Positions 1-8,888 of a stretch of DNA of 33,317 nt are shown here, in pieces. Position 1 is the first letter of the stretch; the number at the start of each line of letters is the position of its first letter. Below the pieces are notes generated by a model that saw only the letters and a program-made list of their open reading frames with translations, searched no databases and had not been told where the DNA came from. The position numbers and the translations under genes are program-made. The stretch covers positions 1 through 33,317 of IMG/VR virus record IMGVR_UViG_3300005613_000245. The stretch is one strand, 5' to 3'. This DNA is from a virus.

Positions 1-1
1 A

Positions 2-469
2 AATATACGAGTATTTCTTTTTATTAAATTAGAAGAAACGCATAGTGCGGCAGTAGTAGATCCTATAGCAACTGTTCTGGCTAGCCGTATTTTGTTAAAA
101 GTTGGTTATAGTGACGCACCTACTCTTTACAGAAGGACGAGGAATCAATTCTACGTAGTTGATGATGTTAATGGCGATATAGAAGTAGACGGGTTCAAAT
201 ATTCGAGAAGCATTACACCTACAAGCAAGCTTTATATTGATTTTGTAATTGACCAGTATGGGTTAGTTGATAGTCAAGGTGTAGCCCTTGGGAATATGAA
301 TCAGTTACAAATTATGTACAACACAACTTTAAGTACACCTTTAGAAGGTAAAGAGTTTTTTGAAACTAGTGATGTTTCTTCAGAGACATTTTTAGTTACT
401 TTAAATGCAAGTACAATTCAAAGAGCTGGATATATAGAAAATGAGATAAAAACAGTGGTGGAAATCTAA
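2..469 (+). CDS. Partial tail-region protein, 5' end outside window
   Basis: The reading frame is open from base 2 to the TAA at 467-469, so the true start lies upstream and at least 155 residues are present. A TTG at 92 could act as an internal start, but the frame before it reads as ordinary protein (for example the stretch LEETHSAAVVDPIATVLASR), so I treat it as a truncated gene. The product is soluble, mixed alpha/beta in composition, with no signal peptide or membrane span. I do not recognise the family. Its place just before fibre-like genes and a P2-type sheath suggests a baseplate or fibre-attachment component, in the position of the P2 J/I/H genes; this is inferred from position only. 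Confidence 0.6.
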   Translation, partial: NIRVFLFIKLEETHSAAVVDPIATVLASRILLKVGYSDAPTLYRRTRNQFYVVDDVNGDIEVDGFKYSRSITPTSKLYIDFVIDQYGLVDSQGVALGNMNQLQIMYNTTLSTPLEGKEFFETSDVSSETFLVTLNASTIQRAGYIENEIKTVVEI

Positions 470-541
470 GCTAAAATAGAGAATGTAAGTGTTAATTTAT
501 TTTGTGGCGCATAAAAACATAAAAGAAATTATCAAGAAAAT

Positions 542-1801
542 ATGAGTTTAACAGGACGACTAAGCAGATACGACAAGACGGCAAATTATGTAGGTCACCA
601 ATTCTTGACAAAGGATGCTAATGGCTCTTCTCGTATTTTACAAAGTTCAGAATTAAATGAAGTTCAAGAATATATTGATTTTCGTAGTGAGTTACTGGCT
701 TCTGATTTGGTTGCTAACTGTATTCGTAGTGGGGGTTATGACTTTAATAATGCGATATCTGCTGGCGTAGTAACGATGGTCAATTCAGATGTTTTTACGG
801 ACAAACATGTTTTATATGTAGCTGGTGGAACAGTTACTATTCCTGCAAGTGAAAGCGTTAGAGTTGGAGTTAGGTATAACTTGAGTGATATTGATTCTAA
901 TGCTGATAGTGGGCTATTAGGGCAAAGCCCTGTAGGTGTTCGAGGAGAGGATAAACCTGGAGCAGGCAGATTTAAACTTGATGCAACTTGGGGCTATGAC
1001 GCTACAGATACTAGTAAGGTTCCAACTGATTATAACTATCGCGGTTTATGGGCTGATACTACTGTTTATGCCGCTGATGACATAGTACAAGATTCTACTG
1101 GTGCTTATTTCAAGACAGCTGGTGGTGGAACATCTTCTGGCGATGATTCAGATCTAGCAGGTGGTTCAGATACTGGTGTTAGTTGGACGGCTTATATTGG
1201 CACTGATGGTAATACACCATTTACTTATCAAGACACGGGTGCATGGGCTTCAGGTACTACCTATGTAGCTAATGATGTAGTACAAGATTCTCAGGGGCAA
1301 TGGTGGAAGACATTGGCAGGTGGAACTAGCGCTGGGGATGATTCGGATTTGGGTAACAGCTCAGATACTGGTGTAACTTGGTTCAGATTTTATGCTAATT
1401 TCATTCCTTTAATATTTTTCTATGATCGTAACTTTATCGGACAATATCAAATCAAAGGAAACAACCATGCGGCTATAGATTCTAATTATGATGGAATGAC
1501 ATTATTTGGTGGCTTTGTTTACAACTTAGATATGGATAGTCCGTTTGGGGTCACTTTAGATAGTGATGAATTTTTCTTTAATGGTTTCAATTACTTTGGT
1601 GCAGAAAATACCTTAGGTAATATGACAACCACTAACAAGTTAACTATTACGAGGGCGGACCCTGCTTACCGCTTTAATAATACTAGTGACACAGACCTAG
1701 AAGCGGTAGAGGCTTATATTACATTTTTCGTAGAAAAGAATGAAGCTAATTCAAACTTTTTCGAGGTCAAAAAGACAGTAACAAAAGGAAGAAGATATTA
1801 A
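542..1801 (+). CDS. Tail fibre / baseplate-associated protein with two carbohydrate-binding-like repeats
   Basis: This 419-residue protein has an N-terminal region (about 1-160) containing YDKTANYVGHQFLTKDANG and an acidic helix SSELNEVQEYIDF, reminiscent of phage baseplate/fibre-anchor proteins (possibly DUF4815-like; not certain). Residues about 165-285 hold two tandem repeats with the pattern W..T.Y...D.VQDS.G.....GGTS.GDDSDL....DTGV.W, resembling small CBM5/12-type carbohydrate-binding modules rich in aromatics. The C-terminal third is a beta-rich domain. It probably binds a cell-surface glycan and attaches to the tail. It ends one base before the next start, so the two genes are likely translationally coupled. 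Its own start lacks a clear Shine-Dalgarno sequence. Confidence 0.6.
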   Translation: MSLTGRLSRYDKTANYVGHQFLTKDANGSSRILQSSELNEVQEYIDFRSELLASDLVANCIRSGGYDFNNAISAGVVTMVNSDVFTDKHVLYVAGGTVTIPASESVRVGVRYNLSDIDSNADSGLLGQSPVGVRGEDKPGAGRFKLDATWGYDATDTSKVPTDYNYRGLWADTTVYAADDIVQDSTGAYFKTAGGGTSSGDDSDLAGGSDTGVSWTAYIGTDGNTPFTYQDTGAWASGTTYVANDVVQDSQGQWWKTLAGGTSAGDDSDLGNSSDTGVTWFRFYANFIPLIFFYDRNFIGQYQIKGNNHAAIDSNYDGMTLFGGFVYNLDMDSPFGVTLDSDEFFFNGFNYFGAENTLGNMTTTNKLTITRADPAYRFNNTSDTDLEAVEAYITFFVEKNEANSNFFEVKKTVTKGRRY

Positions 1802-3076
1802 ATGTCAATAACTTCAATAGGTACATTTTTAGGTGGTGGCTCAGGTGGGCTCAAAGGAATTGTTAATTTTCCTATCTGTGAGTATAAGGTTCAAAACGGC
1901 TATTTACCTATTTTTGGGTATTCTTCTAAGATTATCCCTGTAAGCTTAAATTTACCTCAAGTAACAAATGCTATACGTGATTTTTCTAGTAGTGGTAATT
2001 TTACTACTGGTAAAGAACTTACTTACAATGAAATAACTTGTCGTGATTTCACTATCAACTCAGGACACCAGTGGACTATCGATGGCTTGAATATTGTTAA
2101 AGCTAGTAGGAATATAACTATTGGTGGCAATGGGATAATAGGTGTCAATAGAAAAAATAGAGGCGTGTTTTTGGATTTACCGTATGATCACAGTCCTAAC
2201 ACTACTAAAGATTCGGGAGCCTCTAATAGTAGTTTTACCGCTCCGCTTGGTGCTTCAGGTGGCGGGCATGGAGATAACCCAACTGAAACCAGTGGGGGGA
2301 TAGTTGATATCCCATCTATATCTGATCTATCTAATGGGATTGGAGGCAATGGCGATATCTGGGATACGGATGACGGACAGGCGAAAGCCCGTGGTCTAAC
2401 CCAAATCAGAGGCTTTGGTGGTGGTCAACCACAGGCGCAAGGCTTCCCTTTTGGACAAAATGGTTTCTATGATGAATATTATGGCTTTGGGCGTTCTAAT
2501 CAGAGGAGTCCATACTTTGTAACTGACAGTGCTGTATCAACAGGTTCTTATTCAAGGGTTCTTGGTCACGGTGGCGCAGCTGGCGGTTTTGAAGCAGGCG
2601 CGAACGATGGTGGTGGAACATGTACGAGTGCTTTGGTACTCATAGCAGATAGTATTGAAATATCTGCAAGTATTGATTTATCAGGCTCTAATGCTGGTGC
2701 TTCTGCTGGTACAAAGATAGACGGTGGCTCTGGTGGTGGTCATGGTGGCTATGTATTCTTATTTGCCAATACAATTAACTTTAACGGTGGGTCTATTGAC
2801 GTATCTGGCGGTAATGGTGGCCCAGGTGGGAATGGTGCAACATTTTCTTCATATGCTGGCGGTGGTGGCGGTGGTGGTCATTGTGGCTTAATTTACGCAC
2901 AAGCATCAAGTTTTTTGACGAATACAACCACCAAAACTGGTAATGTGGGGACGGGTGGTAGCGCTGGCTCACCTTCATTTAATGCATCTTCTGACCCAGC
3001 AGGGGATGGCTCAGATGGCGGCTATGTCCAACCATGGAATACTCATTATGTAGAAGTTGAAGGGAGTCCATTTTAA
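1802..3076 (+). CDS. Glycine-rich tail-tip adhesin-like protein
   Basis: This 424-residue protein is extremely glycine-rich, with blocks such as GGGSGG near the N-terminus and GGGGGGGH near residue 353. The middle contains short beta-strand motifs (ITIGGNGIIGVNRKNRG) and long Gly/Ser/Ala/Asn runs. Polyglycine segments of this sort are known from phage receptor-binding tip proteins, where they can form polyglycine-II sandwiches, and from secreted glycine-rich surface proteins. The gene abuts the upstream fibre gene and lies three bases before the next, so one transcript and coupled translation are likely. I infer a distal host-recognition role; no enzymatic motif is visible. The low-complexity DNA also produces spurious minus-strand reading frames. 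Confidence 0.6.
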   Translation: MSITSIGTFLGGGSGGLKGIVNFPICEYKVQNGYLPIFGYSSKIIPVSLNLPQVTNAIRDFSSSGNFTTGKELTYNEITCRDFTINSGHQWTIDGLNIVKASRNITIGGNGIIGVNRKNRGVFLDLPYDHSPNTTKDSGASNSSFTAPLGASGGGHGDNPTETSGGIVDIPSISDLSNGIGGNGDIWDTDDGQAKARGLTQIRGFGGGQPQAQGFPFGQNGFYDEYYGFGRSNQRSPYFVTDSAVSTGSYSRVLGHGGAAGGFEAGANDGGGTCTSALVLIADSIEISASIDLSGSNAGASAGTKIDGGSGGGHGGYVFLFANTINFNGGSIDVSGGNGGPGGNGATFSSYAGGGGGGGHCGLIYAQASSFLTNTTTKTGNVGTGGSAGSPSFNASSDPAGDGSDGGYVQPWNTHYVEVEGSPF

Positions 3077-3078
3077 TT

Positions 3079-3516
3079 ATGCGTAGAAAAGAATTAGAAG
3101 AGCAGGGATATAGTTACGTAATCGAGAATGGCTTTGGTGGCTATAAGAACGAGGATGGTGCATGGATTGCTCCACCTGGTATGCCACAGAGTTTAAATAA
3201 TGAACCACAAGAAGAGAGAAAGCCTGAAACTGTAACTGTTAGTCCTCTAGATTTCTTCACTCAAGAGATTGCAAACTTAGAACCTTTACAAGCTTTAGAT
3301 ATACAAGAAGCTTTAGAGGAGTATTTAAGTTTACCTAAGAAGAAAGTAGTTGAAGGTTTTATAACCAAAAAAAGTCAAGTTAATTATAAGCAGTTGGTGT
3401 TTTTTGAGGCTGTATTAAATCGTGATAAAGAGTCTGGTGATTTAGACCAAAGAATCGCCGATATTTTTTTAAAAAAAATACAGGAATATAAAAACGCTGT
3501 AAAAAATGAAGAATAA
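3079..3516 (+). CDS. Unknown tail-region protein, possible fibre chaperone by position
   Basis: This 145-residue acidic protein starts two bases after the adhesin stop. Residues 1-35 have an aromatic/glycine-rich beta-like segment (YSYVIENGFGGYKNEDGAW) and residues 55-140 look helical and charged. I recognise no family. P2-like phages place a fibre-assembly chaperone (gene G) between the fibre gene H and the sheath gene FI, which is the slot this gene occupies; that is an inference from order, not from sequence similarity. The C-terminal coding DNA has poly-A runs (ttttttaaaaaaaata) that could be prone to polymerase or ribosome slippage. Confidence 0.5.
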   Translation: MRRKELEEQGYSYVIENGFGGYKNEDGAWIAPPGMPQSLNNEPQEERKPETVTVSPLDFFTQEIANLEPLQALDIQEALEEYLSLPKKKVVEGFITKKSQVNYKQLVFFEAVLNRDKESGDLDQRIADIFLKKIQEYKNAVKNEE

Positions 3517-3535
3517 AAGGTTATAAAATAAAGAT

Positions 3536-5122
3536 ATGGGAAATGCAATCACAACCGAAACGATAGTAACAAGCTCAGGTGTTGAAACGACACAGCAAAA
3601 TGCTTTTAGTGTTATCGGTATTATTGGAACAGCTGGTAAAGGTAATGTTGGAGAAGTCCAAGGTTTTACTGGTGACGGTACAACAATTTTTGAAGAATAC
3701 GGTGAATACAAAGCAGATGGAGCTACAATTCCTGATGCAGCTGATTTGATTAGAAAGTCTGGAACATTTACAGCATGTGTAATTAACGTTTGTGATCCGA
3801 CTACACATAATGATACGGTGACTGGTGAAACAGCTACTATTAATGGTTCTAATGAGGCTCAATTAGCGAATGGTTATATAAGTTCTGTTACGTTAGATAC
3901 CGATTTTGTAGTAACTAAAACATTTCTAGCGGATGAGACAATCACTTTACCTAGTGGTATTACTAGTGTAGACGCTGTTAAATCTTCAGATGGAGTAACT
4001 ACTTATGTGGGTGGTGGAACAGACTATACAGTTGCTGGTAATGTTATTACGCGAGAAGGCGCGGGCTCTATCGAGGCTGGTGAAATAGTCCTTGTAGAAT
4101 ACACAGCTACAGCGGTGTTGGACACAGACTATACTATCGATGCAGATAATGGAGTTATAAATAGAGTTTCAACAAGTACTATTATTGATAGATTAGCTAC
4201 AATTTCAGTTAATTATACTTTTGTTGATTTTAGCGCTGTGACACAGACCGATGTAGTTAATGCAATCACTGAATTTAAAAATTCACAGGCAAAAACAGGA
4301 TTTACACCGAGAATCTTTATTGCTCCTAGCTTTGCAGGTATCAAGCCTGATATCAACACTTTAGATCCAGTGGCTAGCGCGCTGATCACGCAAGCAAATA
4401 ATCTAAAGGGCACTGTATATGTAGACGTTGAGGAAACGACAGTAAGTGCCGCTATAAACTATAGGAATGATTTTAATAGCAAGAATATTAGATTGTTTAA
4501 CGATAAGCCTGGGTTTACTCCTTTAACTGGTTCAGGCACTGTGTTTAGAAGTTTTGCAGCGGTAGCCGCTGGAATGCGTGCGGCTTTAGACAACACAGCT
4601 TCTTTAGCTCAAGGTTTAACTGGTTCATTTATCCCTGACTGTATAGCTAGTGAGCGTAAATATGACTTCAATAATAGTGCTACTAGCTCAGTAGGTACTT
4701 TAAATTCGAATAACATAACCACTATCGTTAATGATGGGGGAAGTAGATTTAAGGTTATTGGTGAAAACACTGGAACAAATGAAGAGTTTTTCACTTTTGA
4801 AGGTAGTAAGCGTATCACTGATTTCTTAGAAGTTAGAGCGCAAGAGATTGCAGGTGGCTTCCTTGGACAACCATTAACAGGAGCTAACCTAGATGCTATC
4901 CAAGCGGCTATTTCTGATGATCTAGATAGATACAAGGGCACACTGCTAAATGGTGCAACTAGGGTTACTTTGCCGCCTGAAAAGAACTCAACAGCTAATT
5001 TAAATCAAGGTTTAATTTACGCTAAATTAGAGTTCACACCAGTAGGAACAATTACAAGAGTAACTACAGAACTTGCTTTAACAACTAGGTTCTTAGGTTC
5101 AATATTGGCAGATAGTGTATAG
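3536..5122 (+). CDS. FI: Contractile tail sheath protein
   Basis: The 528-residue product has the layout of P2-type sheath proteins: an N-terminal strand region (TSSGVETTQQNAFSVIGIIGTA) that opens the alpha/beta sheath fold, a variable beta-rich protrusion (about 95-215), a core with TPRIFIAPSFAG and PVASALITQANNLKG, and a C-terminal domain (about 430-528) with LDAIQAAISDDLDRYKG and the terminal strands LIYAKLEFTPVGTI and LTTRFLGSI that interlock with the tube and neighbouring sheath subunits. The protein polymerises around the tail tube and contracts on infection. The tube gene follows 18 bases later, as in P2. Identification is by motif, length and gene order. Confidence 0.88.
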   Translation: MGNAITTETIVTSSGVETTQQNAFSVIGIIGTAGKGNVGEVQGFTGDGTTIFEEYGEYKADGATIPDAADLIRKSGTFTACVINVCDPTTHNDTVTGETATINGSNEAQLANGYISSVTLDTDFVVTKTFLADETITLPSGITSVDAVKSSDGVTTYVGGGTDYTVAGNVITREGAGSIEAGEIVLVEYTATAVLDTDYTIDADNGVINRVSTSTIIDRLATISVNYTFVDFSAVTQTDVVNAITEFKNSQAKTGFTPRIFIAPSFAGIKPDINTLDPVASALITQANNLKGTVYVDVEETTVSAAINYRNDFNSKNIRLFNDKPGFTPLTGSGTVFRSFAAVAAGMRAALDNTASLAQGLTGSFIPDCIASERKYDFNNSATSSVGTLNSNNITTIVNDGGSRFKVIGENTGTNEEFFTFEGSKRITDFLEVRAQEIAGGFLGQPLTGANLDAIQAAISDDLDRYKGTLLNGATRVTLPPEKNSTANLNQGLIYAKLEFTPVGTITRVTTELALTTRFLGSILADSV

Positions 5123-5140
5123 AGAGGAAATTAAACAGAG

Positions 5141-5650
5141 ATGACATTTAGAAAACCGACAATTAGCACAAGATACAGTGGCTCACTCAGAGATAGTCAA
5201 GATCGCTTAAACTTTGATGGAACTATCTTGAATTTCACACCACCTAGTTTTGAGGGTGAAACAGCTGAATATCCAAGTGGTGGCTTAGCTGGCGTTGGTG
5301 GATATCCAACGGGTAGAGAATCAGGTGTCAAGCTTGCAAGTTTTACTTTAGGTGAAGATTCAATTAAGATCCATAATTTTCAACAAAGAGGTAAGAATGG
5401 AGAGCAACAACAATTAATTATTAGTTCTATTGAGCTAGATACTAATACTGGAACTAAAGTTAAAAGAACAAGGACAATGAGAGGCTGGTTAAACATGGCA
5501 GCTGGTCAAAATTTAACTCAAGGTGAGATTCAGCAGTTAAACTGTGAGTTTACTTGTTATTACTACCAAGACCGTAAGGGAAGCGATATTTTCACTTGGG
5601 ATATAACTGATGATGATGATATAGATTTACTACTACAAGGAAATCTTTAA
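5141..5650 (+). CDS. FII: Major tail tube protein
   Basis: The 169-residue protein directly follows the sheath gene and has the size of P2 FII-type tube proteins. It is beta-rich, with a pattern of basic and polar strands (KVKRTRTMRGWLNMAAG, CEFTCYYYQDRKGSD) and an acidic tail DITDDDDIDLLLQG near the C-terminus. It would form stacked hexameric rings of the inner tube through which DNA passes. A purine-rich ribosome site (agaggaaa) lies 12-19 bases before the ATG. The order sheath-tube-chaperone-tape measure supports the call strongly. Confidence 0.85.
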   Translation: MTFRKPTISTRYSGSLRDSQDRLNFDGTILNFTPPSFEGETAEYPSGGLAGVGGYPTGRESGVKLASFTLGEDSIKIHNFQQRGKNGEQQQLIISSIELDTNTGTKVKRTRTMRGWLNMAAGQNLTQGEIQQLNCEFTCYYYQDRKGSDIFTWDITDDDDIDLLLQGNL

Positions 5651-5670
5651 TTTAAATAATGGGGGAATTG

Positions 5671-6054
5671 ATGACATATAAATATACTTATAAATTAGTA
5701 GAAGCTTTAGAGGATGGTACAGAACTTGTTTCTTACAATGGCTTAAAGCCTAAGCATTTAAAGATGGCTGAAAAGTTATCTCCAGGTGGGACAGATGATC
5801 AAGATGTATTTGAAAAGATACTAGTAGATATTTCAGATTTAGAATCTAATCAAATTGAAGATTTAAGCTTAATAGATCATGAGCACTTGTATGAGGAGTT
5901 AATGCTTAAGCAGATTATCCCCTTTCGTAATAAAAGGCTTTCAGTTACCTTGGCGATGCTTAAAGAGCAAGGTTTATACGAGGGAATCAAAGATCAAGCC
6001 ATTAAGTCTACTGAGCCTAAAGAAGTCTCTGAAGATGATTTTAACGAAGTTTGA
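5671..6054 (+). CDS. E: Tail assembly chaperone (E-like, first frame)
   Basis: This acidic 127-residue protein sits between the tube and tape-measure genes, where tailed phages encode the assembly chaperone pair. I chose ATG 5671 because GGGGGA precedes it at 5661-5666; the upstream in-frame ATG 5659 has no ribosome site and adds only four residues. The sequence resembles E-type chaperones in size, in its start YKYTYKLVEALEDG, and in helical content with a conserved-looking stretch HLYEELMLKQIIPF. The frame ends at TGA 6052-6054, overlapping an open second frame from 5903 to 6346. A programmed frameshift could therefore make a longer E-E' protein; a +1 or -2 shift would be needed. Confidence 0.72.
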   Translation: MTYKYTYKLVEALEDGTELVSYNGLKPKHLKMAEKLSPGGTDDQDVFEKILVDISDLESNQIEDLSLIDHEHLYEELMLKQIIPFRNKRLSVTLAMLKEQGLYEGIKDQAIKSTEPKEVSEDDFNEV

Positions 6055-6346
6055 TTTTCGTTACTTTAAGAATTATGTAAAATCTTTATTTGGTAAATTA
6101 GTTACTCAAGAGTTGTTTGTTGAGCATTCTTGGACTGACGAAATTCTTAATCCTTATCAAGTCTGCACTGAGCTTATTGAGCTGTGGATTATCCAGTTAA
6201 GCAGGCATACTCATAATAGTTTTAAGGAATTACGTGATCTAGAGATTGATCGCTTAAGAGAGTATTATGATGACTTTGTGTGGATTTTAGAGCAAGAAAG
6301 AGAAGAGCAAGAAAGGCAGATAAAAGCAGCGCAGAGGAAGGGGTAA
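6035..6346 (+). CDS. Tail assembly chaperone second frame (E'-like), probably made as an E-E' fusion
   Basis: This frame is open from 5903 to 6346. An ATG at 6035 would give a free 103-residue protein, but only a weak ribosome site (gaag) precedes it. The product is helical and charged, ending with EQEREEQERQIKAAQRKG, and lies immediately before the tape-measure gene. In P2 the E' sequence is reached by ribosomal frameshifting from E. Here the second frame is +1 relative to E, so the shift must be +1 or -2, not the -1 of P2 or lambda. A UCUCU at 6026-6030 would let a Ser tRNA re-pair perfectly after a -2 slip, and GTT TGA at 6049-6054 is an alternative +1 site. Confidence 0.6.
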   Translation: MILTKFDFRYFKNYVKSLFGKLVTQELFVEHSWTDEILNPYQVCTELIELWIIQLSRHTHNSFKELRDLEIDRLREYYDDFVWILEQEREEQERQIKAAQRKG

Positions 6347-6357
6347 AATTAGTATAG

Positions 6358-8073
6358 ATGGCTAATGGTCAACAAGCAAAAGTAACATTAAGCGCTGAAC
6401 TAGCAAGTAATTACGTTCAGTCATTTGATAAGGCTATTGCTAGGGCTAGAGAGCTTCAAAAGAGTTTAGGTAAGCTTGGTACTGCTCAAAAGAAGATGGC
6501 TCAAATGGCAGATCGTGCACAAAAGGAAGTACGTGAATCTGGTCAAGCTGCTCAGAAGAGTTCTACTCAAGTAAAAAAATACTCTCAATCTGTTACTCAA
6601 GCTAGTGCAGGCACTGGTAAGTTAGTAAAGCAAGTTGCTGGTTTAGCTGCAGCTTATTTAAGTGTTCAAGCCGCAATAGGTTTTGTTGGTGATAGTTTAC
6701 GCTTAGCAGGTGAATTTAGTACTCAAATTGCTACAGCAGGGGCAGTTAGTAGTGCTACAGCTCAAGAATTAAGTAATTTAACAGATATTGCTAGAGAGAT
6801 GGGTGCTAGTACTGAATTTACAGCTAGTCAAGCAGCTGAAGCATTAACGTTTTTAGGTCGCGCGGGTGTCCAAGCCGCTGACCAAGTTGCTGTATTACCT
6901 AAAGTATTAGATTTAGCCACTGCTTCGGGAATGGATTTAGCGGGAAGTACAGATATTTTACTTAGTACAATGGCTCAATTCCAAAAGCCTTTAAGTGATG
7001 TAACCAATGTTATGGACGTGATGGTTAAAACTGTTAATACTAGTAAAAATGACATGGTGCAATTTGCTGAGGCTATGAAGTTTCTAGGGCCTACAGCTAA
7101 AGCACTTGGAATTAGTTTAGAGGAAGCTAGTGCTATTATCGGTATCCTTGGTAATAATGGTTTAAATGGTTCTATAGCCACTAGGGCTTTAGGTACTTCT
7201 TTGACTAGGATTTTAAAACCTACTAAAAAAATGCGTGAAGAAATGGCTAAGTATAATCTTGAGTTTACAAAGGATGGTCAAATTAAGGGTTTTGCTGAAA
7301 TAATTGATGAATTAAGCACTAAATTAGCAGGTGCTACAGATGTCCAAAAACAAGCTGCTTTAGCTACTATATTTGGTGGTGAAGCTATTCAAGAGTTAAA
7401 TATTTTAATGAGTGCTGGTGCTGATACGATAGTTGACTACACTGGGAAGTTAGCTAACAGTGCAGGGACTGCAAAAACCACAGCGGAAGCAATAAGGAAT
7501 GTTTTAGGTGGCTCTTTAAAGACCTTGAAGAGTGCTTATGAAGAAGTACAACTAGCTTTTATTGCTGCTTTTGGCGATGATATGAAAACTAGTGTTGAAA
7601 TTATGACGCAGGCAATGCGTGATTTTGGTGCAACATTAAAAGACCCTGAAGTACAAGCAGGGTTAAGTATGACATTAAAAACTTTAAATATGATTGCTCA
7701 GGTTATTGGTTTTATTGCTAAGTCCACGGCAAGGGCAGGTGGTAAGGCTCTTGGGGTCATTGTTGATCCAATAAAGTTTGCTAGCAGAACGGTTACCCAG
7801 GGAATAGGTAGTGCGGCAGAAGCATATAAATTTGAGAATTTACCTAATGTACCTCAATCTATTAAAGCACCAGCTTCTGTTACTTCTGAAGCACTTAGGG
7901 CGAGTACACCTAATATCGGCAAGGGTATTGGAGCAGTTAGTATATCTAGCCCTATTAATATTAATGTAAATGGCAGTACTGACACTAATAGTTTGGCTCA
8001 GCGAGTGTCAGACGCACTGGGTGGGCGCAATGATGACTTAGTATCTCAAATTAAAAGGAGCACTCAATTATGA
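6358..8073 (+). CDS. T: Tail tape measure protein (TP901-type core)
   Basis: The 571-residue protein begins with a helical, coiled-coil-like region (about 10-75, rich in Lys/Gln/Ala), then a hydrophobic segment near 90-115. It then has the TP901 tape-measure core (about 120-400), seen in LTDIAREMGASTEFTASQAAEAL, FLGRAGVQAADQVAVLPKVLDLA and GLNGSIATRALGTSLTRI. The C-terminus is polar. It sets tail length and is ejected during infection. At about 0.15 nm per residue it predicts a short tail of roughly 85 nm. Its stop overlaps the next start (ATGA at 8070-8073), which couples it to the U gene. The leader has GGGG followed by TAAAAT, a motif shared with two later genes. Confidence 0.88.
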   Translation: MANGQQAKVTLSAELASNYVQSFDKAIARARELQKSLGKLGTAQKKMAQMADRAQKEVRESGQAAQKSSTQVKKYSQSVTQASAGTGKLVKQVAGLAAAYLSVQAAIGFVGDSLRLAGEFSTQIATAGAVSSATAQELSNLTDIAREMGASTEFTASQAAEALTFLGRAGVQAADQVAVLPKVLDLATASGMDLAGSTDILLSTMAQFQKPLSDVTNVMDVMVKTVNTSKNDMVQFAEAMKFLGPTAKALGISLEEASAIIGILGNNGLNGSIATRALGTSLTRILKPTKKMREEMAKYNLEFTKDGQIKGFAEIIDELSTKLAGATDVQKQAALATIFGGEAIQELNILMSAGADTIVDYTGKLANSAGTAKTTAEAIRNVLGGSLKTLKSAYEEVQLAFIAAFGDDMKTSVEIMTQAMRDFGATLKDPEVQAGLSMTLKTLNMIAQVIGFIAKSTARAGGKALGVIVDPIKFASRTVTQGIGSAAEAYKFENLPNVPQSIKAPASVTSEALRASTPNIGKGIGAVSISSPININVNGSTDTNSLAQRVSDALGGRNDDLVSQIKRSTQL

Positions 8074-8669
8074 GCGTAGGTAATTTATTATTCACTAATC
8101 CTGCTAAAGCATTTCCTCTTAAGCCTGTGATGGTTTGGGGTGATTATGTTTTCAAGTATTCAACTTTTGCACCTAGTCAAATGGATTGGTTAGAAGAATA
8201 TCGTTGGACTCAAATAGATAGGGTGGGTGCTAGACCGATTCATCAAGCGATGGGTGTAGGTCGTCAAACTTTAATTTTGCAGGGGAAGGTAATTCCACTA
8301 ATGCCTATCAGGTCAAGCACTTTAGGCGGTATCCAAATTGGCTTAAATGTATTAAATAGCAACACTGGGATAGTTGGTACTAAAAGCTTACAAAAGCTTG
8401 AATTTAAGGCACAGAGACAGGACGTAGAAGATCTTACTGATGGTAATGGTAATTATTACGGCAGATGGTTTATAGATAGTATTCAAAAGTCACAGAGGGC
8501 TATTAGGTCTAATGGCATGGGTGCTGATCAGGATATTACTGTGCGTATGGTTCGCTTTGGTGATGATAAGCTAACTGATGCTTCTGTGGAAAACTTACTT
8601 GATCGTTTATTTGATTCCGTTGGTGATGTTCTTCGAGGGAAGAACCCATTAAGAGGTTTTGGAGGTTAA
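8070..8669 (+). CDS. U: P2 gpU-like tail protein
   Basis: The 199-residue protein matches the pattern of P2 gpU: EYRWTQIDRVGARPIHQAMGVGRQ.. corresponds to the gpU stretch DYRW..NSRVGKRDAFQFLGVGEE, followed by LQGKVIP and later YGRWFIDSIQKSQ (gpU has YGMYVISRVSE). It has an N-terminal extension of about 30 residues and a charged C-terminal tail. U-family proteins act at the tail tip or in baseplate assembly. It overlaps the tape-measure stop by four bases and is followed by X three bases after its stop, exactly as in the P2 T-U-X-D order. Confidence 0.85.
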   Translation: MSVGNLLFTNPAKAFPLKPVMVWGDYVFKYSTFAPSQMDWLEEYRWTQIDRVGARPIHQAMGVGRQTLILQGKVIPLMPIRSSTLGGIQIGLNVLNSNTGIVGTKSLQKLEFKAQRQDVEDLTDGNGNYYGRWFIDSIQKSQRAIRSNGMGADQDITVRMVRFGDDKLTDASVENLLDRLFDSVGDVLRGKNPLRGFGG

Positions 8670-8672
8670 TAT

Positions 8673-8888
8673 ATGTCTGAGATTGTTTACACGGCTAAAG
8701 ATGGGGATAGGTTAGATACTATAGCTTTTGCTTATTATGGGCTTGAAGGTTTAGAAGATAAGATTCTTGAAGCTAATCCACAATTATTAAGGCGTAAAGA
8801 TTGGTTTTTAAGAGCAAATGAGAAGATAACTTTACCTATTGTTGATGATTCAGAAATAGATGTAGGTTTTGTGGATGTATTTAGCTAA
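8673..8888 (+). CDS. X: P2 gpX-like LysM tail protein
   Basis: This 71-residue protein is a single LysM-type domain: the stretch YTAKDGDRLDTIAFAYYG is followed by EANPQLLRR and ends ANEKITLP. P2 gpX (about 67 residues) has the same design, GDTLDAICVRYYG and AANPGL. In contractile tails this small protein connects the tube end to the spike/hub. A ribosome site (GGAGG, 8661-8665) precedes the ATG. Its TAA overlaps the next gene's ATG by one base (TAATG), so U, X and D are translationally linked. Confidence 0.85.
   Translation: MSEIVYTAKDGDRLDTIAFAYYGLEGLEDKILEANPQLLRRKDWFLRANEKITLPIVDDSEIDVGFVDVFS

Noticed and set aside
2793-2978. Minus-strand histidine-rich frame opposite the adhesin gene
   Set aside because: It is the complement of glycine codons (GGT/GGC) in a low-complexity region, a typical shadow.
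5659-5670. Upstream ATG as start of the E-like chaperone
   Set aside because: There is no ribosome site before it, whereas GGGGGA immediately precedes ATG 5671.
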